Shown here: positions 8,454 to 16,964 of the stretch, piece after piece
Numbering within the stretch: the first letter of the stretch is position 1
Layout of the letters: every line of letters starts with the position of its first letter
Assembly: GCF_031177825.1 (NCBI RefSeq)
Contig: NZ_JAPSKE010000020.1
Location: forward strand, 39,404-103,403
Direction: 5' to 3'
From: Paenibacillus sp.
GTDB lineage: Bacteria > Bacillota > Bacilli > Paenibacillales > YIM-B00363
Length of the DNA stretch: 64,000 bases
The notes under the pieces: model-generated
What the model was told of the DNA's origin: nothing
The model's database searches: none
What the model saw: only the letters and a program-made list of their open reading frames with translations
Program-made: the position numbers and the translations under genes

Positions 8454-9308
8454 ATGCAAGCGACTATGGAAAGCGAAGCGTATTTGCGCTCGGAGCTGCA
8501 AGCCATCGAACGTTGGGAGTCCGACCAGAAGGATTTATGGTTTTGGGAGAAGCTCGGACGGCTGCCGTTCGTCTTGCTCGACAAGGTGACGCCGAAGATC
8601 GTGCACGAGAAGATCGGGATCGCGTTGAACGAAATCGGGAGCTTCATTCAGACGGGAGGACAATACCTCGTCTCGGAGCGCGAGATCGTAGGTCGGGTGG
8701 AGAAGGAAGCGCTCGGCAAGGAAGGCGTCGTCGGCTTTACGCTCGAGCACGTGCGGCAGGCGCCGCTCGACGCGATGGATCGAACGGCGGACGCGCTGGC
8801 GGAGAGCCGCGCGAATCTCGCCACCGCTCAAGGCGCGACGACCGGCTTCGGCGGCTTGTTCACGCTGGCGATCGACATCCCGGCCGTGCTCGGGCTGTCG
8901 CTGAAGGTGCTGCAGGAGATGGCGCTGTGCTACGGGTACGACCCGCAGCAGAAGCATGAGCGCGAATTTATCGTCAAGTGTCTCCAATTCGCGTCGTCCG
9001 ACATCGTCGGCAAGAAGGCGGTGCTGGAGGACTTAGACAAGACGGCGGCCGCGCGGAGCGGACAGAGCGGCGAAGGCGGAGAAGGGAGCGCGATGTCGCA
9101 GCTGCAAGGCTGGCGCGAGGTCGTGGCGTCCTACCGCGACAACTTCGGCTGGAAGAAGCTGTTCCAGCTCGTGCCGATCGCGGGGATGGCGTTCGGGGCG
9201 TACATTAACCGCGGCACGCTCAAGGACGTGGCGGAAGCCGGGAAGATGCTGTATCGCAAGCGCAGAATCATGGAGCGGCTTGCCGCTTCGAGCCAGCAAA
9301 ACCAATAA
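8454..9308 (+). CDS. EcsC family protein
   Basis: The 284-residue protein fits the EcsC family. It has an amphipathic N-terminus (LQAIERWESDQKDLWFWEKL), a glycine-rich GFGGLFTLAIDIPAVLGLSL hydrophobic segment typical of the family, and a second segment near the C-terminus (KLFQLVPIAGMAFGAYINRG). EcsC proteins are membrane-associated and functionally poorly defined. The start is ATG 8454 because AGGAGG lies 8 nt upstream; the in-frame ATG 8421 has no good ribosome site. A terminator follows at 9330-9360, so it is probably monocistronic. Confidence 0.8.
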   Translation: MQATMESEAYLRSELQAIERWESDQKDLWFWEKLGRLPFVLLDKVTPKIVHEKIGIALNEIGSFIQTGGQYLVSEREIVGRVEKEALGKEGVVGFTLEHVRQAPLDAMDRTADALAESRANLATAQGATTGFGGLFTLAIDIPAVLGLSLKVLQEMALCYGYDPQQKHEREFIVKCLQFASSDIVGKKAVLEDLDKTAAARSGQSGEGGEGSAMSQLQGWREVVASYRDNFGWKKLFQLVPIAGMAFGAYINRGTLKDVAEAGKMLYRKRRIMERLAASSQQNQ

Positions 9309-9329
9309 AATAAGGGCTTGCCGATTCTT

Positions 9330-9360
9330 GCTCTCGACGTTGCGTCGGGAGCTTTCTTTC
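9330..9360 (+). terminator. Intrinsic terminator after the EcsC-family gene
   Basis: The 10-nt arms GCTCTCGACG / CGTCGGGAGC (one G-U pair) form a tight hairpin with a 3-nt loop, followed by TTTCTTT. Confidence 0.75.
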
Positions 9361-9485
9361 GCATGGAGCCGCAAACGCCGCGTTCCGTCCTGAGAGGACA
9401 AAATATTTCGTTCGTCTAGGCAGTTGTCCACATACACCGCTTACACCTCACATATGATGAAGTATCATGGTGGGAGGTGATAGGG

Positions 9486-9668
9486 ATGGATAAATTCTGG
9501 TCCTATCTAGGCGGAGTCATCGGCGGGTACACGTTGGTCCAAGCGCCTCTTGGCAGCTTCGGGCTCGGCGGATTGGAGCCGGTGCTCGACATCGTGGGCG
9601 CGTTATCGATGATCGTGTTCGGCGCGGCGCTTGTCGTGAAAGGCGTGTTTACGCTCGTCGGCAAATAA
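9486..9668 (+). CDS. Small two-helix membrane protein of unknown function
   Basis: The 60-residue protein has two hydrophobic stretches (about 8-25 with LGGVIGGYTLVQAPLGSFGL, and about 34-58 with IVGALSMIVFGAALVVKGVF). It resembles small holin-like or inner-membrane proteins, but no family is recognised. The start is ATG 9486, preceded by GGGAGGTGATAGGG, a nearly full anti-16S match; the GTG at 9477 lies inside that site. It is a single gene between two terminators. Confidence 0.65.
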   Translation: MDKFWSYLGGVIGGYTLVQAPLGSFGLGGLEPVLDIVGALSMIVFGAALVVKGVFTLVGK

Positions 9669-9689
9669 GCGAAGGATATGTACGGAGAC

Positions 9690-9714
9690 CCCCGGCCCGG
9701 CGGCCGGGGTTTTT
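9690..9714 (+). terminator. Intrinsic terminator
   Basis: A perfect 8-bp stem CCCCGGCC / GGCCGGGG with the loop CGGC is followed by five T. Confidence 0.85.
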
Positions 9715-9741
9715 CGTGCGCGGAGGGAGCGGGGGGCGCGT

Positions 9742-10605
9742 TCACCGCGCCGGCTCCGGAACCGCTTCGATGCATCGCATTCCTTCCGGTACCGCTTCGG
9801 TCGGCGCGGGCGTGTACACCGTCATGACCGCATCCTCCCGGTCCGCGAGGATGAACGCATGCGCGACCATCTTCACGTGTCCGCTCTCCGGATGCGCCGC
9901 CACGTCGGGACCGTTCCGCAAGCACAAGACCGAATGCTCCGTCCACCAGTCGGCGAATTCGGCGCTCGACGCCGCGAGCGCGGCGACCGTCTCTTGATAC
10001 CAAGGATCTTCGATATGCTTCGCATAGTACGTCCGGAATCGGGCCGTCAAATCTTTCGCCATCTGTTCCCAATGGCCGAACCTTGTCTTAAACTCCTCCT
10101 TCGTAAACATGAGCCACAGAAGGTTTCGTTCGCGCCCGCCGTCCCCGGCGGCGTCGAACCCGCCGAACAGCAGTTCCGCCGGCCGATTCCATGCGACGAC
10201 GTTCATCCTTCGGTCCATGACGTACGCCGGGAACGGGTCCAGCCGATCGAGCACGGGCTTCAGCGCATGCGCATCGATGTCGTCGTAAGCTTCCTCCGCG
10301 ATGCGAGCAGGCATCCGTTGATCCGCCAGAAGAAACAAGTGAACGCGCTCGTCTCTCGAAAGCCGAAGCGTCCGTGCCAAGCTCTCAAGCACCTGCTCGG
10401 AAACGCGAATGTCCTTGCCTTGCTCCAGGGACGTATACCAAGGGAGCGAGATGCCCGCCAGCGCCGCCACCTCTTCCCTCCGGAGTCCTTTGGCTCGGCG
10501 CCGCGCGCCTTGCCCCGCAGGCAATCCGACGTCGTCGGGCGCCAGCCGCTCCCTGCGCGTTCGCAGGAAATCCCCTAACTCCGCTCTTCTCATAACTCCG
10601 TCCAT
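9742..10605 (-). CDS. XRE-family regulator with MmyB-like ligand-binding domain
   Basis: This 287-residue regulator has an N-terminal helix-turn-helix (about 35-95; GLRREEVAALAGISLPWYTS followed by LEQGKDIRVSEQVL) and the C-terminal MmyB-like PAS-type domain (about 110-275; AYVMDRRMNVVAWNRPAELL). That domain is thought to bind fatty-acid-like ligands in actinobacterial MmyB. Genes of this type often lie divergent to an oxidoreductase or short-chain dehydrogenase that they repress. Here the divergent neighbour is an FMN-dependent azoreductase, and the 157-bp gap contains that gene's promoter. Azoreductase control is an inference from layout. Confidence 0.88.
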   Translation of the reverse strand: MDGVMRRAELGDFLRTRRERLAPDDVGLPAGQGARRRAKGLRREEVAALAGISLPWYTSLEQGKDIRVSEQVLESLARTLRLSRDERVHLFLLADQRMPARIAEEAYDDIDAHALKPVLDRLDPFPAYVMDRRMNVVAWNRPAELLFGGFDAAGDGGRERNLLWLMFTKEEFKTRFGHWEQMAKDLTARFRTYYAKHIEDPWYQETVAALAASSAEFADWWTEHSVLCLRNGPDVAAHPESGHVKMVAHAFILADREDAVMTVYTPAPTEAVPEGMRCIEAVPEPAR

Positions 10606-10646
10606 CCGTATCTCACTCCGACATCCTAATAGTTTTTATAGTAGTA

Positions 10647-10675
10647 TTGCTGATCGTACCGCTAAACATTATAGA
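10647..10675 (+). promoter_or_regulatory. Sigma-A promoter of the azoreductase gene
   Basis: TTGCTG (10647-10652) and TATAGA (10670-10675) are separated by 17 bp, about 90 bp before the azoreductase ATG and within the divergent gap. Confidence 0.5.
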
Positions 10676-10762
10676 ACAATTACGGTTCTTCCTCCGCCGC
10701 CCGGGGCGCCGTACAATCGGCGTAGAAAGAAAATTCCCATATCGGAAAGGAAGTTTTATCGT

Positions 10763-11398
10763 ATGACCGCTTTACTCTATATTAACTCGCATCCGTTGGA
10801 AGCGCACGAGTCGATGTCCCTGACCGCGGCGGAGCGTTTCCTAGAGGTTTATCGCGATACACGGCCCGAAGACGAGATCGTCCGACTCGATCTGTACCGC
10901 GCCGACGTCCCGGCGTTGGACGCCGATGTGCTTAGAGGTTGGAACGCCTTGCGCTCCGGCGCCGCGTTCGACGACTTGCCGACGGAGGCCAAGAAGAAAA
11001 TCGCGCGTCTCGGCGAAATCGTCGACCAGTTCCTTGCGGCCGACAAATTTCTCATCGTCTCGCCGATGTGGAACTTCTCGTATCCGCCCGTGCTGAAGGC
11101 GTATTTGGACGCCGTCACCGCCGCGGGCAAGACGTTCCGCTATACGGCCGAAGGACCGATCGGCCTCGCGACCGGCCGTAAAGCGATTCATATTCAGGCG
11201 AGCGGAGGCGTCTACGGCGAAGGTCCGGCGGCGGCGGCCGATCACGGTCATCGCCATCTCCGAGCCGTATTGAATTTCATCGGGATTACGGACGTGGAGC
11301 GCTTCGGCGTCGAAGGGCATAATCAATTCCCGGAACGGATGTCGGAAATTAGAGAGCAAGCGTTGGAACGAGCGGCGGCGCTCGCCCGGATTTGGTAA
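10763..11398 (+). CDS. azoR: FMN-dependent NADH-azoreductase
   Basis: The 211-residue flavodoxin-fold protein is of the AzoR type. The N-terminal FMN phosphate loop begins LLYINSHPLEAHESMSL, and the later flavin-contact segment VSPMWNFSYPPVLKAYLDAV is the family hallmark. Such enzymes reduce quinones and azo compounds with NAD(P)H, giving resistance to thiol-reactive quinones. ATG 10763 follows AAAGGAAG. A strong terminator lies 28 bp after the stop, so it is transcribed alone. The divergent MmyB-type regulator is the likely controller. Confidence 0.9.
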   Translation: MTALLYINSHPLEAHESMSLTAAERFLEVYRDTRPEDEIVRLDLYRADVPALDADVLRGWNALRSGAAFDDLPTEAKKKIARLGEIVDQFLAADKFLIVSPMWNFSYPPVLKAYLDAVTAAGKTFRYTAEGPIGLATGRKAIHIQASGGVYGEGPAAAADHGHRHLRAVLNFIGITDVERFGVEGHNQFPERMSEIREQALERAAALARIW

Positions 11399-11426
11399 GC
11401 GCGCCCAGTTGGGCATAGAGGCGGGG

Positions 11427-11455
11427 AAGGGAACAGAGATGTTCCCTTTTTTTTT
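11427..11455 (+). terminator. Intrinsic terminator after azoR
   Basis: A perfect 9-bp stem AAGGGAACA / TGTTCCCTT with the loop GAGA continues into a run of T. Confidence 0.9.
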
Positions 11456-11564
11456 GCGTGCCGAGGCGCCGGAAAGAAGAAAATTCGATTCGAGCGCCGG
11501 AGACGGACTCCTCTCCGAGCCGCGGATCTAGTATAGTAGAGGGAAAAACGAGGAGTGGATCGGC

Positions 11565-11948
11565 ATGGACAAGCTGCGCGCCTGGGCGAAGCGGCTGAAG
11601 CGGCAATCGCTAACGCTGTATTTCGCCGCGCGGCGTTCGGATACGCCGTGGTACGCCAAGGCGGTCGCCGCGGCCGTCGTCGCCTATGCGTTCAGTCCGA
11701 TCGATTTGATACCCGATTTCATTCCGGTGTTAGGGCTGCTGGACGACGTCGTGCTGGTGCCGCTCGGCGTCTGGCTGGCGCTGCGGCTCGTGCCGGACGC
11801 CGTCCTGCGCGAATGCCGGGAAGAAGCGGAACGCCGGCTCGCGGAGGGCGGCCGGAAGCCGGTCTCGCGCGTCGGCGCCCTCTTCGTCGGCGTCGCGTGG
11901 ATCGTCTGCGCTGCCGCTCTGGCGGTTTGGCTGCTGCGCCGCTTCTAA
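11565..11948 (+). CDS. YkvA-like DUF1232 membrane protein
   Basis: The 127-residue protein contains the DUF1232 core, AYAFSPIDLIPDFIPVLGLL followed by DDVVLVPLG, at about 45-75. The SPIDLIPDFIPVxGxxDD pattern is diagnostic. A second hydrophobic helix lies at the C-terminus (about 106-124). Family function is unknown. The ATG is preceded by GAGGAG. Its stop codon overlaps the stop of the convergent PNPOx-like gene, and no terminator separates the two. Confidence 0.85.
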   Translation: MDKLRAWAKRLKRQSLTLYFAARRSDTPWYAKAVAAAVVAYAFSPIDLIPDFIPVLGLLDDVVLVPLGVWLALRLVPDAVLRECREEAERRLAEGGRKPVSRVGALFVGVAWIVCAAALAVWLLRRF

Positions 11949-12571
11949 CTTTCCTGCTGCTTATGATGCGGGCAATACTTGCGCATCAGCTCGGCGGTGT
12001 CGGCGTCCAGCGGACGCCCCCGCTGTTCCAGCTCGTGCGACACGTGGTCGGTGCGGGCTTCGGGCCAGTTTTGCCCGAACTTGAACTTCGCGGTCATGTC
12101 GTCGACGACGATCTTGATCATGCCGACCGCCTTGAGCTCCTTCGCGTATTGCGGATGCTGCGGGGTGATCGGCTCGTACCCGCCTTCGGGCTGGAGCTTG
12201 CGCATGAACGCCTCGAACGCGGCGGCCTTCTCCTCGGGGTCCTCCACGACGACGGCGGAGCCCCGAACGAACACCGACTTGAAGAAGGCGGTCGCGGGAC
12301 ACGCCATCTCCGGGTCGGTCCAGTAGGAAGGAATGAGCGCGAACTCCTTGGCGACGGCGAAGGTGACGCGTTCGTTCGCTTTCAGGTTCCTCATTTTCTG
12401 CCCGACGCGGCTGCCGTGCATATAGAACGCGCCGCCTTCGTAGACGAAGTTGATCGGCGTCATGTGCGGGTATCCGTCGTCCCCGTGCGTCCCGAGGAAT
12501 CCGAACGTCATCTCCCGCAGGAACGCCTCGATCTCCTCTTCTTCCTTCATGTGAAACGTGCTTCTTCTCAT
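11945..12571 (-). CDS. Pyridoxamine 5'-phosphate oxidase-family protein
   Basis: The 208-residue split-barrel flavoprotein is of the PNPOx-like family: FGFLGTHGDDGYPHMTPINF followed by VYEGGAFYMHG and KMRNLKANERVTFAV. Members bind FMN, F420 or heme; only some make pyridoxal phosphate. The gene is divergent to a MocR/PdxR-type regulator, a common pairing in which the regulator controls vitamin-B6-related or PNPOx-like genes. On the minus strand a possible -10 TACAAT lies at 12605-12610. The cofactor cannot be settled from sequence. Confidence 0.85.
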   Translation of the reverse strand: MRRSTFHMKEEEEIEAFLREMTFGFLGTHGDDGYPHMTPINFVYEGGAFYMHGSRVGQKMRNLKANERVTFAVAKEFALIPSYWTDPEMACPATAFFKSVFVRGSAVVVEDPEEKAAAFEAFMRKLQPEGGYEPITPQHPQYAKELKAVGMIKIVVDDMTAKFKFGQNWPEARTDHVSHELEQRGRPLDADTAELMRKYCPHHKQQES

Positions 12572-12620
12572 CTGCTTTCGCCCCCGGCTCGCTTGAATTT
12601 ATCCTATTGTAAGGTTCGGA

Positions 12621-12666
12621 TTGACAAGGGAAAAGATCCAATTTAGATTGGTTTTACTGGACCAAT
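12621..12666 (+). promoter_or_regulatory. Promoter and operator of the MocR-type regulator
   Basis: A strong promoter, TTGACA (12621-12626) and TAGATT (12644-12649), has a 17-bp spacer. Over and just after the -10 lie alternating CCAAT/ATTGG motifs, including the perfect dyad ATTGGT-N8-ACCAAT at 12647-12666. This suggests autoregulation and joint control of the divergent PNPOx-like gene. Confidence 0.6.
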
Positions 12667-12687
12667 TCGAACATCGGAGGACGCCCT

Positions 12688-14154
12688 ATGGACCTGCTGA
12701 CATCGTATGAACGGTATGCGCGGGAATACCCGCAGAAGTATATGGCGCTATACCACGCGCTGCGGGACGCGATCGTCGGCGGCCGCGTGGCGCCCGGCGA
12801 GCGGCTGCCCTCGAGCCGCGCGCTGGCCGCGGCGTACGGCTTGTCGCGCGGGACGGTGAACGCGGCTTACGATTTGCTCGCCGGCGAGGGGTACGCGGCG
12901 GGCGGAGTCGGGCGCGGCACGTTCGCTTGCTACGCGCCGCCGGGGGGCGCGGGCGGGGCGGGCGCGGCCGCGTCGGCGCAGCCGAAGCTGTCCGCCTGGG
13001 GCGCGCGCCTGGCGGCGGGGCTGGCGCCTCCCCGGGAGCGGGAGGCGCGGGGCTGGGCGGTCGACTTCACGACCGCCCGGACGGACGCCGCCGCGTTCCC
13101 GGCGGCGGAATGGCACCGGGCCGCGTACGCGGCGGCCCGGGAGACGGCGGCGGGCCGCGCCGACGCCGCCCATGACGCGCAAGGGTGCCTGCCCTTGCGC
13201 CAGCAAATCGCGCGCCACCTCGGGCGCGCGCGCGGCATCGCGACGACGGCCGAGCGCATCGTCGTCGTGAACGGCTCGATGCAGGCGTTGGCCCTGCTCG
13301 TGCAGCTGCTCGTCGACCCCGGCGACGCGGTCGCGATCGAGCGGCCCGGCTACGGCGGCATCCGCCGGGCGGTGCTGGCGGCCGGAGGCGTGCCGCTGGA
13401 CGCCGACGTCGACGAGCGCGGCATCATCCCCGCGCCGTGGCAAGCCCGGCTGCTCGTCGCGACGCCGAACCGCCAGTTCCCGACCGGCGCGGTGCTGCCG
13501 CTCGAGCGGAGGCTCGCGCTGCTGCGCTGGGCCGCCGGCGCCGACGCGTGGATCGTCGAGGACGACTACGACAGCGAATTCCGCCACGCCGGCCGGCCGG
13601 TAGAGCCGTTGAAGTCGCTCGATTCGCAGGGGCGCGTCGTCTTCGTCGGCACGTTCTCGCGCACGATGTACACGGAGCTGCGGGTCGGGTACGCCGTGCT
13701 GCCGGACGCGCTGCTGCCCGCGTACGCGGCGCTGAAGCGGCTCTACGAGCCGCACCCGACGGGGCTCGTAGAGCAGCTCGCCTTGGCCGCGTTCATGAAG
13801 AACGGCGGCTACGAGCGCCATCTGCGGCGCATGAAGCGCGTGTACAGCCGCAAATATGAAACGCTCATCGCGGCGCTGCGAGAGAAGCTCGGGCACGTCT
13901 TCGAGATGCGGCCGCAGGACGCGGGGCTGCATGTGTACGCCCGCTGGACGGGGGAGCGGGACGCGTACGAGGCGCTGATCGAGGCGTGCGCGGCGCGGGG
14001 CGTCGCTTGGTCCGACGCCTCGTACGAACGGGACGGCGAATGGATAGGCGCCGCCGCGTTCGGCTTCGCGGGCGTCGAACCGGAGGCGATCCGATTCGGG
14101 GTCGAGACGATCGCTGCGGCGGAAGCCGAAGGAAGAAGGAGGGAACGCGGATGA
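12688..14154 (+). CDS. pdxR: MocR/PdxR-type regulator (GntR HTH fused to aminotransferase domain)
   Basis: The 488-residue fusion has an N-terminal GntR winged helix (about 15-75; ERLPSSRALAAAYGLSRGTV) and a fold-type I aminotransferase domain (about 125-480). In the latter, VEDDYDSEF carries the PLP-pyridine-binding Asp and GTFSRTMYTELRVGY lies at the PLP-lysine region. In that segment the usual Lys (as in GTFSKTL) is Arg in SRTM, so the internal aldimine lysine seems replaced; this should be checked by alignment. MocR proteins sense PLP and regulate PLP-related genes. The gene is divergent from the PNPOx-like gene, and its stop overlaps the next ATG. Confidence 0.85.
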   Translation: MDLLTSYERYAREYPQKYMALYHALRDAIVGGRVAPGERLPSSRALAAAYGLSRGTVNAAYDLLAGEGYAAGGVGRGTFACYAPPGGAGGAGAAASAQPKLSAWGARLAAGLAPPREREARGWAVDFTTARTDAAAFPAAEWHRAAYAAARETAAGRADAAHDAQGCLPLRQQIARHLGRARGIATTAERIVVVNGSMQALALLVQLLVDPGDAVAIERPGYGGIRRAVLAAGGVPLDADVDERGIIPAPWQARLLVATPNRQFPTGAVLPLERRLALLRWAAGADAWIVEDDYDSEFRHAGRPVEPLKSLDSQGRVVFVGTFSRTMYTELRVGYAVLPDALLPAYAALKRLYEPHPTGLVEQLALAAFMKNGGYERHLRRMKRVYSRKYETLIAALREKLGHVFEMRPQDAGLHVYARWTGERDAYEALIEACAARGVAWSDASYERDGEWIGAAAFGFAGVEPEAIRFGVETIAAAEAEGRRRERG

Positions 14155-15107
14155 AGGAGAGACGACGTCGGCCATCGGCGATCGCGGCGTTATGGCTTTG
14201 CATCGCCTTGGGGGCGCTGACCGCCTGCGAGCGGGAGCCTGGACCGGAACCGGGGCGGATCGACGGGACGACGGAGTCGACGCAGCCGGCGGGGACGGAG
14301 ACGGAACCCTTCCCGGAGCATGCCTTCGACCGGGTCGCCGTCCCGCCAGGTTGGGCGTTCCGCCACGAACGCGCGGACGAAGACGGGCGGGCGTCATATG
14401 TCCTTAGGGAATACGCCGTCGACGACGCGCCGGCGGTCGTTCGCCGCTGGTTTCTGGAGGAGCTCGATCGGGTCGGCGGTACGGTCGTATGGTCGCATGG
14501 CGGGGAGGAGGACGCATCGCAGGACGTCGATTACGGGGCGATCGCGGAAATTCCTTCCCCGGCCGGGAACGAAACGCTAAGCGTCTATTACGGATCGACC
14601 GCGGGAGCGCCGAACGTCGCGCTGCTCCGAACGCGGTACGCGGACGGCCTGCAGGAACAGCCTTATCTCGAAGATCATCCGCTGGTCGTTACGGTGCCGA
14701 TGGCGGATGGGTCGGAGAAGGACGTGTTCCGGGGGTACTACGAGCATGAGCATACGGACATCTACCTTGTGCATTTCTATACGGCGGCGTTTTTTAAGGA
14801 GCTAGAGCGGACGGAAGGCGCGCTTCGCGCGGAGCCGGCGTTTCGGGTCGGGTATTTCGACGAGAAGGGAGAAGAGCTGGACCCGTACGAAAACGAAGTG
14901 ACCGAATCGTCGAAATTCGGCGTGAAGTTCGACCCCGGCGCGTTGCCCGAGGGGGAGCGGGAGCGAGCCGCCTTCCTGCGGGCGCTGGCCCGAACGGCGC
15001 TGCTCGGCGATCGGTCGATCTATCGGGACGTGCCGGCCGACAAGGCGCTTTACTTCTGGATCGGCGCGAAACAAATCGCGGTCGTGACCGCGGGGGATTT
15101 GCTGTAG
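14151..15107 (+). CDS. Predicted lipoprotein of unknown function
   Basis: The 318-residue protein starts with a basic n-region (MKERRRRPSA), a hydrophobic core and the lipobox LTAC near residue 24-27, so it should be lipid-anchored outside the cell. An acidic linker (about 30-55) precedes a soluble domain with no family I can name. ATG 14151 overlaps the stop of the MocR-type gene (ATGA), so the two are co-transcribed and possibly translationally coupled. Whether it has any link to B6 metabolism is unknown. Confidence 0.75.
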   Translation: MKERRRRPSAIAALWLCIALGALTACEREPGPEPGRIDGTTESTQPAGTETEPFPEHAFDRVAVPPGWAFRHERADEDGRASYVLREYAVDDAPAVVRRWFLEELDRVGGTVVWSHGGEEDASQDVDYGAIAEIPSPAGNETLSVYYGSTAGAPNVALLRTRYADGLQEQPYLEDHPLVVTVPMADGSEKDVFRGYYEHEHTDIYLVHFYTAAFFKELERTEGALRAEPAFRVGYFDEKGEELDPYENEVTESSKFGVKFDPGALPEGERERAAFLRALARTALLGDRSIYRDVPADKALYFWIGAKQIAVVTAGDLL

Positions 15108-15138
15108 CCGTATAAATCTAGCGAAACTTGGCCATCCT

Positions 15139-15167
15139 CTCTAGTAAATAGAATTCGGTTACTAGAG
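15139..15167 (+). promoter_or_regulatory. Inverted repeat that can mask the ribosome site of the secreted-protein gene
   Basis: Perfect 9-bp arms CTCTAGTAA (15139-15147) and TTACTAGAG (15159-15167) flank an 11-nt loop. The right arm overlaps the AGAGGAG ribosome site (15164-15170) of the gene starting at 15179. In DNA it may be an operator; in RNA it would hide the ribosome site. Confidence 0.45.
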
Positions 15168-15178
15168 GAGCGATTCGG

Positions 15179-15733
15179 ATGAAGAGGTTTGTCGGATGGA
15201 TGGCGGGAGCGGCATTGGCGTTGGTATGCGCGGCGGGGCTCGGCGGGTGGATGCCCGCCTTCGCGGCGAACGCCTCCTCCGGTTCGCCGGCGGACGACGC
15301 GTCGCGCCTCGCCGCGCTGGCTTCCGGGCTCATCGCCGAGGACGGCCGATTGTGGGTCGTCGGCGTTCGCACGTCGGACGGACTCGCGCGATGGAGCGGC
15401 GAGGACGAGGCGGAAGCGCTCCGATGGATCGAGCGGCGGCAGGCGTCGCTGGAAGGCGAGAACGCCGATTGGTTCGTCAACGTCCAAGGGACGCTCGTTC
15501 CCGCCGACGTGGAAGCGGTTTGGCCCCGCCTGACGGACGCCGCCGATACGACGCTCGTCGAAGGGTACGAGGATGGAACGACGTTCAGCTACAGCTACCG
15601 CGCGCCGACGTTCTCGGCGTCGGTGGGCGAAGGCGACGGCTCGATCCACCTGATGGCCGCCGCGCATCTGGACACGGAGACGGGGCTGTGGCGGCTGACG
15701 CTTGGCACGCCGGTCGTCATGATCGAGTACTAG
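15179..15733 (+). CDS. Secreted protein of unknown function
   Basis: The 184-residue protein has a clear signal peptide (about 1-29, with GWMAGAALALVCAAGLGGWM and cleavage after AFA). The mature part is acidic and beta-rich with repeated Trp (RWSGEDEAEALRWIERRQ). The C-terminal AHLDTETGLWRLTLGTPVVM looks like a small beta domain. I do not recognise the family. It is preceded by a 9-bp-arm inverted repeat over its ribosome site and is probably monocistronic. Confidence 0.7.
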   Translation: MKRFVGWMAGAALALVCAAGLGGWMPAFAANASSGSPADDASRLAALASGLIAEDGRLWVVGVRTSDGLARWSGEDEAEALRWIERRQASLEGENADWFVNVQGTLVPADVEAVWPRLTDAADTTLVEGYEDGTTFSYSYRAPTFSASVGEGDGSIHLMAAAHLDTETGLWRLTLGTPVVMIEY

Positions 15734-15861
15734 AGAGGCGGAACCTCCCTAAATTGGAAAATAATTTTCGTTCGTCGGAAGGAACTGTTGTTCGCATGTC
15801 GAAATGATAGGGAACAACTGGCGAGGACGGAGATCAACCCATTTTCCCGAGGGGGTAGCCC

Positions 15862-16959
15862 ATGAGCAAGAGAGTGTTAGTATTGGTCGGAACGAACAAA
15901 GGCGTATTTTTCTACGAATCCAACGAGGATCGGCGGGAGTGGAGCCTGAAGGGACCGTTCCTGTCCGGCTGGGAGGCGTACAGCGTGTTCGGCGACGGCC
16001 GCAGCGGGCGGTTGTTCGCGGGCACGTCGCATGCGGCGTACGGTCCGTCCATCCGCGTGTCCGACGATTTCGGCGAGAGCTGGACGCAGATCGAGGACAG
16101 TCCGTCGTTCTCGCAAGAAAGCGGTTTCTCGATGAACCGGATTTGGCAGATCGCGCCGGGGCACGAGAGCGAGCCGGGAACGCTGTTCGCGGGCACGGAA
16201 GAGGCGGGTCTGTTCGTCAGCCGCGACGGCGGGGACCACTGGCGGGAGCTCGACGCGCTCACGAAGCATCCGACGCGGCCGAATTGGTTCCCGGGGGCTG
16301 GCGGCATGTGCCTGCATACGATTCTCGTCGACCCGCGGAACGCGAAGCGGATGTGGGTGGCGATGTCGGCGGTCGGCGTATTCCGGACCGAGGACGGCGG
16401 CGAGACGTGGCAGCCGCGCAACGTCGGCCTCGCCCGCGTGCCGACGGGCCAGCCGTACGACGAGGTCGGCTATTGTATCCATAAGATGGTGCTGGATCCG
16501 GCGAACCCGGATACGCTCTACATGCAGGAGCACGGAGGCGTGTTCCAGTCGAACGACGGCGGCGACAGCTGGTTCCCGATCGAGGAAGGACTGACGATGA
16601 AGGAAGGCGATATGCCGTTCGGCTTCCCGATCGTCGTCGCCCCGAACGGCGATTTATTTCTCGCGCCGCTCGAGAGCAGCGAGCTGCGGACGATGCGGGA
16701 CGGCAAGCTGCTCGTGTACGGTCGTTCGCGGGGCGACGACGCATGGGCGCCGGTCGGCGACGTCGTGCCGGACGAACAGCGGCACGTAAGCGTGCTGCGC
16801 GACGCGATGGCGGTCGACGGCTTGGATTCGTACGGCGTGTACTTCGGGACGACGTCGGGCGAGGCGTTCTGTTCGATCGACCGAGGGCGGACGTGGACGC
16901 GCCTGCCGGGTCAGCTGTCGCGCATCCTGTCGGTGAAAACCTGGGTGCTGGAGGCGTAG
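15862..16959 (+). CDS. Asp-box (BNR) beta-propeller protein
   Basis: The 365-residue protein has five Asp-box motifs of form SxDxGxxW: SDDFGESW, SRDGGDHW, TEDGGETW, SNDGGDSW and SIDRGRTW, spaced through the chain. This shows a sialidase-like six/seven-blade propeller. No signal peptide is present, so it is cytoplasmic, unlike most sialidases. The ATG follows GAGGGGGTAGCCC. Only 5 nt separate its stop from a MoaD/ThiS-like gene, and a ThiF/MoeB-like gene follows, so the three form one operon. A hydrolase role is not supported; a role linked to sulfur transfer or protein modification is inferred from context. Confidence 0.85.
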   Translation: MSKRVLVLVGTNKGVFFYESNEDRREWSLKGPFLSGWEAYSVFGDGRSGRLFAGTSHAAYGPSIRVSDDFGESWTQIEDSPSFSQESGFSMNRIWQIAPGHESEPGTLFAGTEEAGLFVSRDGGDHWRELDALTKHPTRPNWFPGAGGMCLHTILVDPRNAKRMWVAMSAVGVFRTEDGGETWQPRNVGLARVPTGQPYDEVGYCIHKMVLDPANPDTLYMQEHGGVFQSNDGGDSWFPIEEGLTMKEGDMPFGFPIVVAPNGDLFLAPLESSELRTMRDGKLLVYGRSRGDDAWAPVGDVVPDEQRHVSVLRDAMAVDGLDSYGVYFGTTSGEAFCSIDRGRTWTRLPGQLSRILSVKTWVLEA

Positions 16960-16964
16960 CGGGA

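Noticed and set aside
5269..9308. An ecsABC operon (ATPase, permease, EcsC-family gene).
   Set aside because: The 542-residue permease does not look like EcsB, and a NUDIX gene and a separate ribosome/promoter context intervene before the EcsC-family gene.
15862..16959. A secreted sialidase.
   Set aside because: No signal peptide, no FRIP motif and no catalytic Arg triad were seen; only Asp boxes support the propeller fold.
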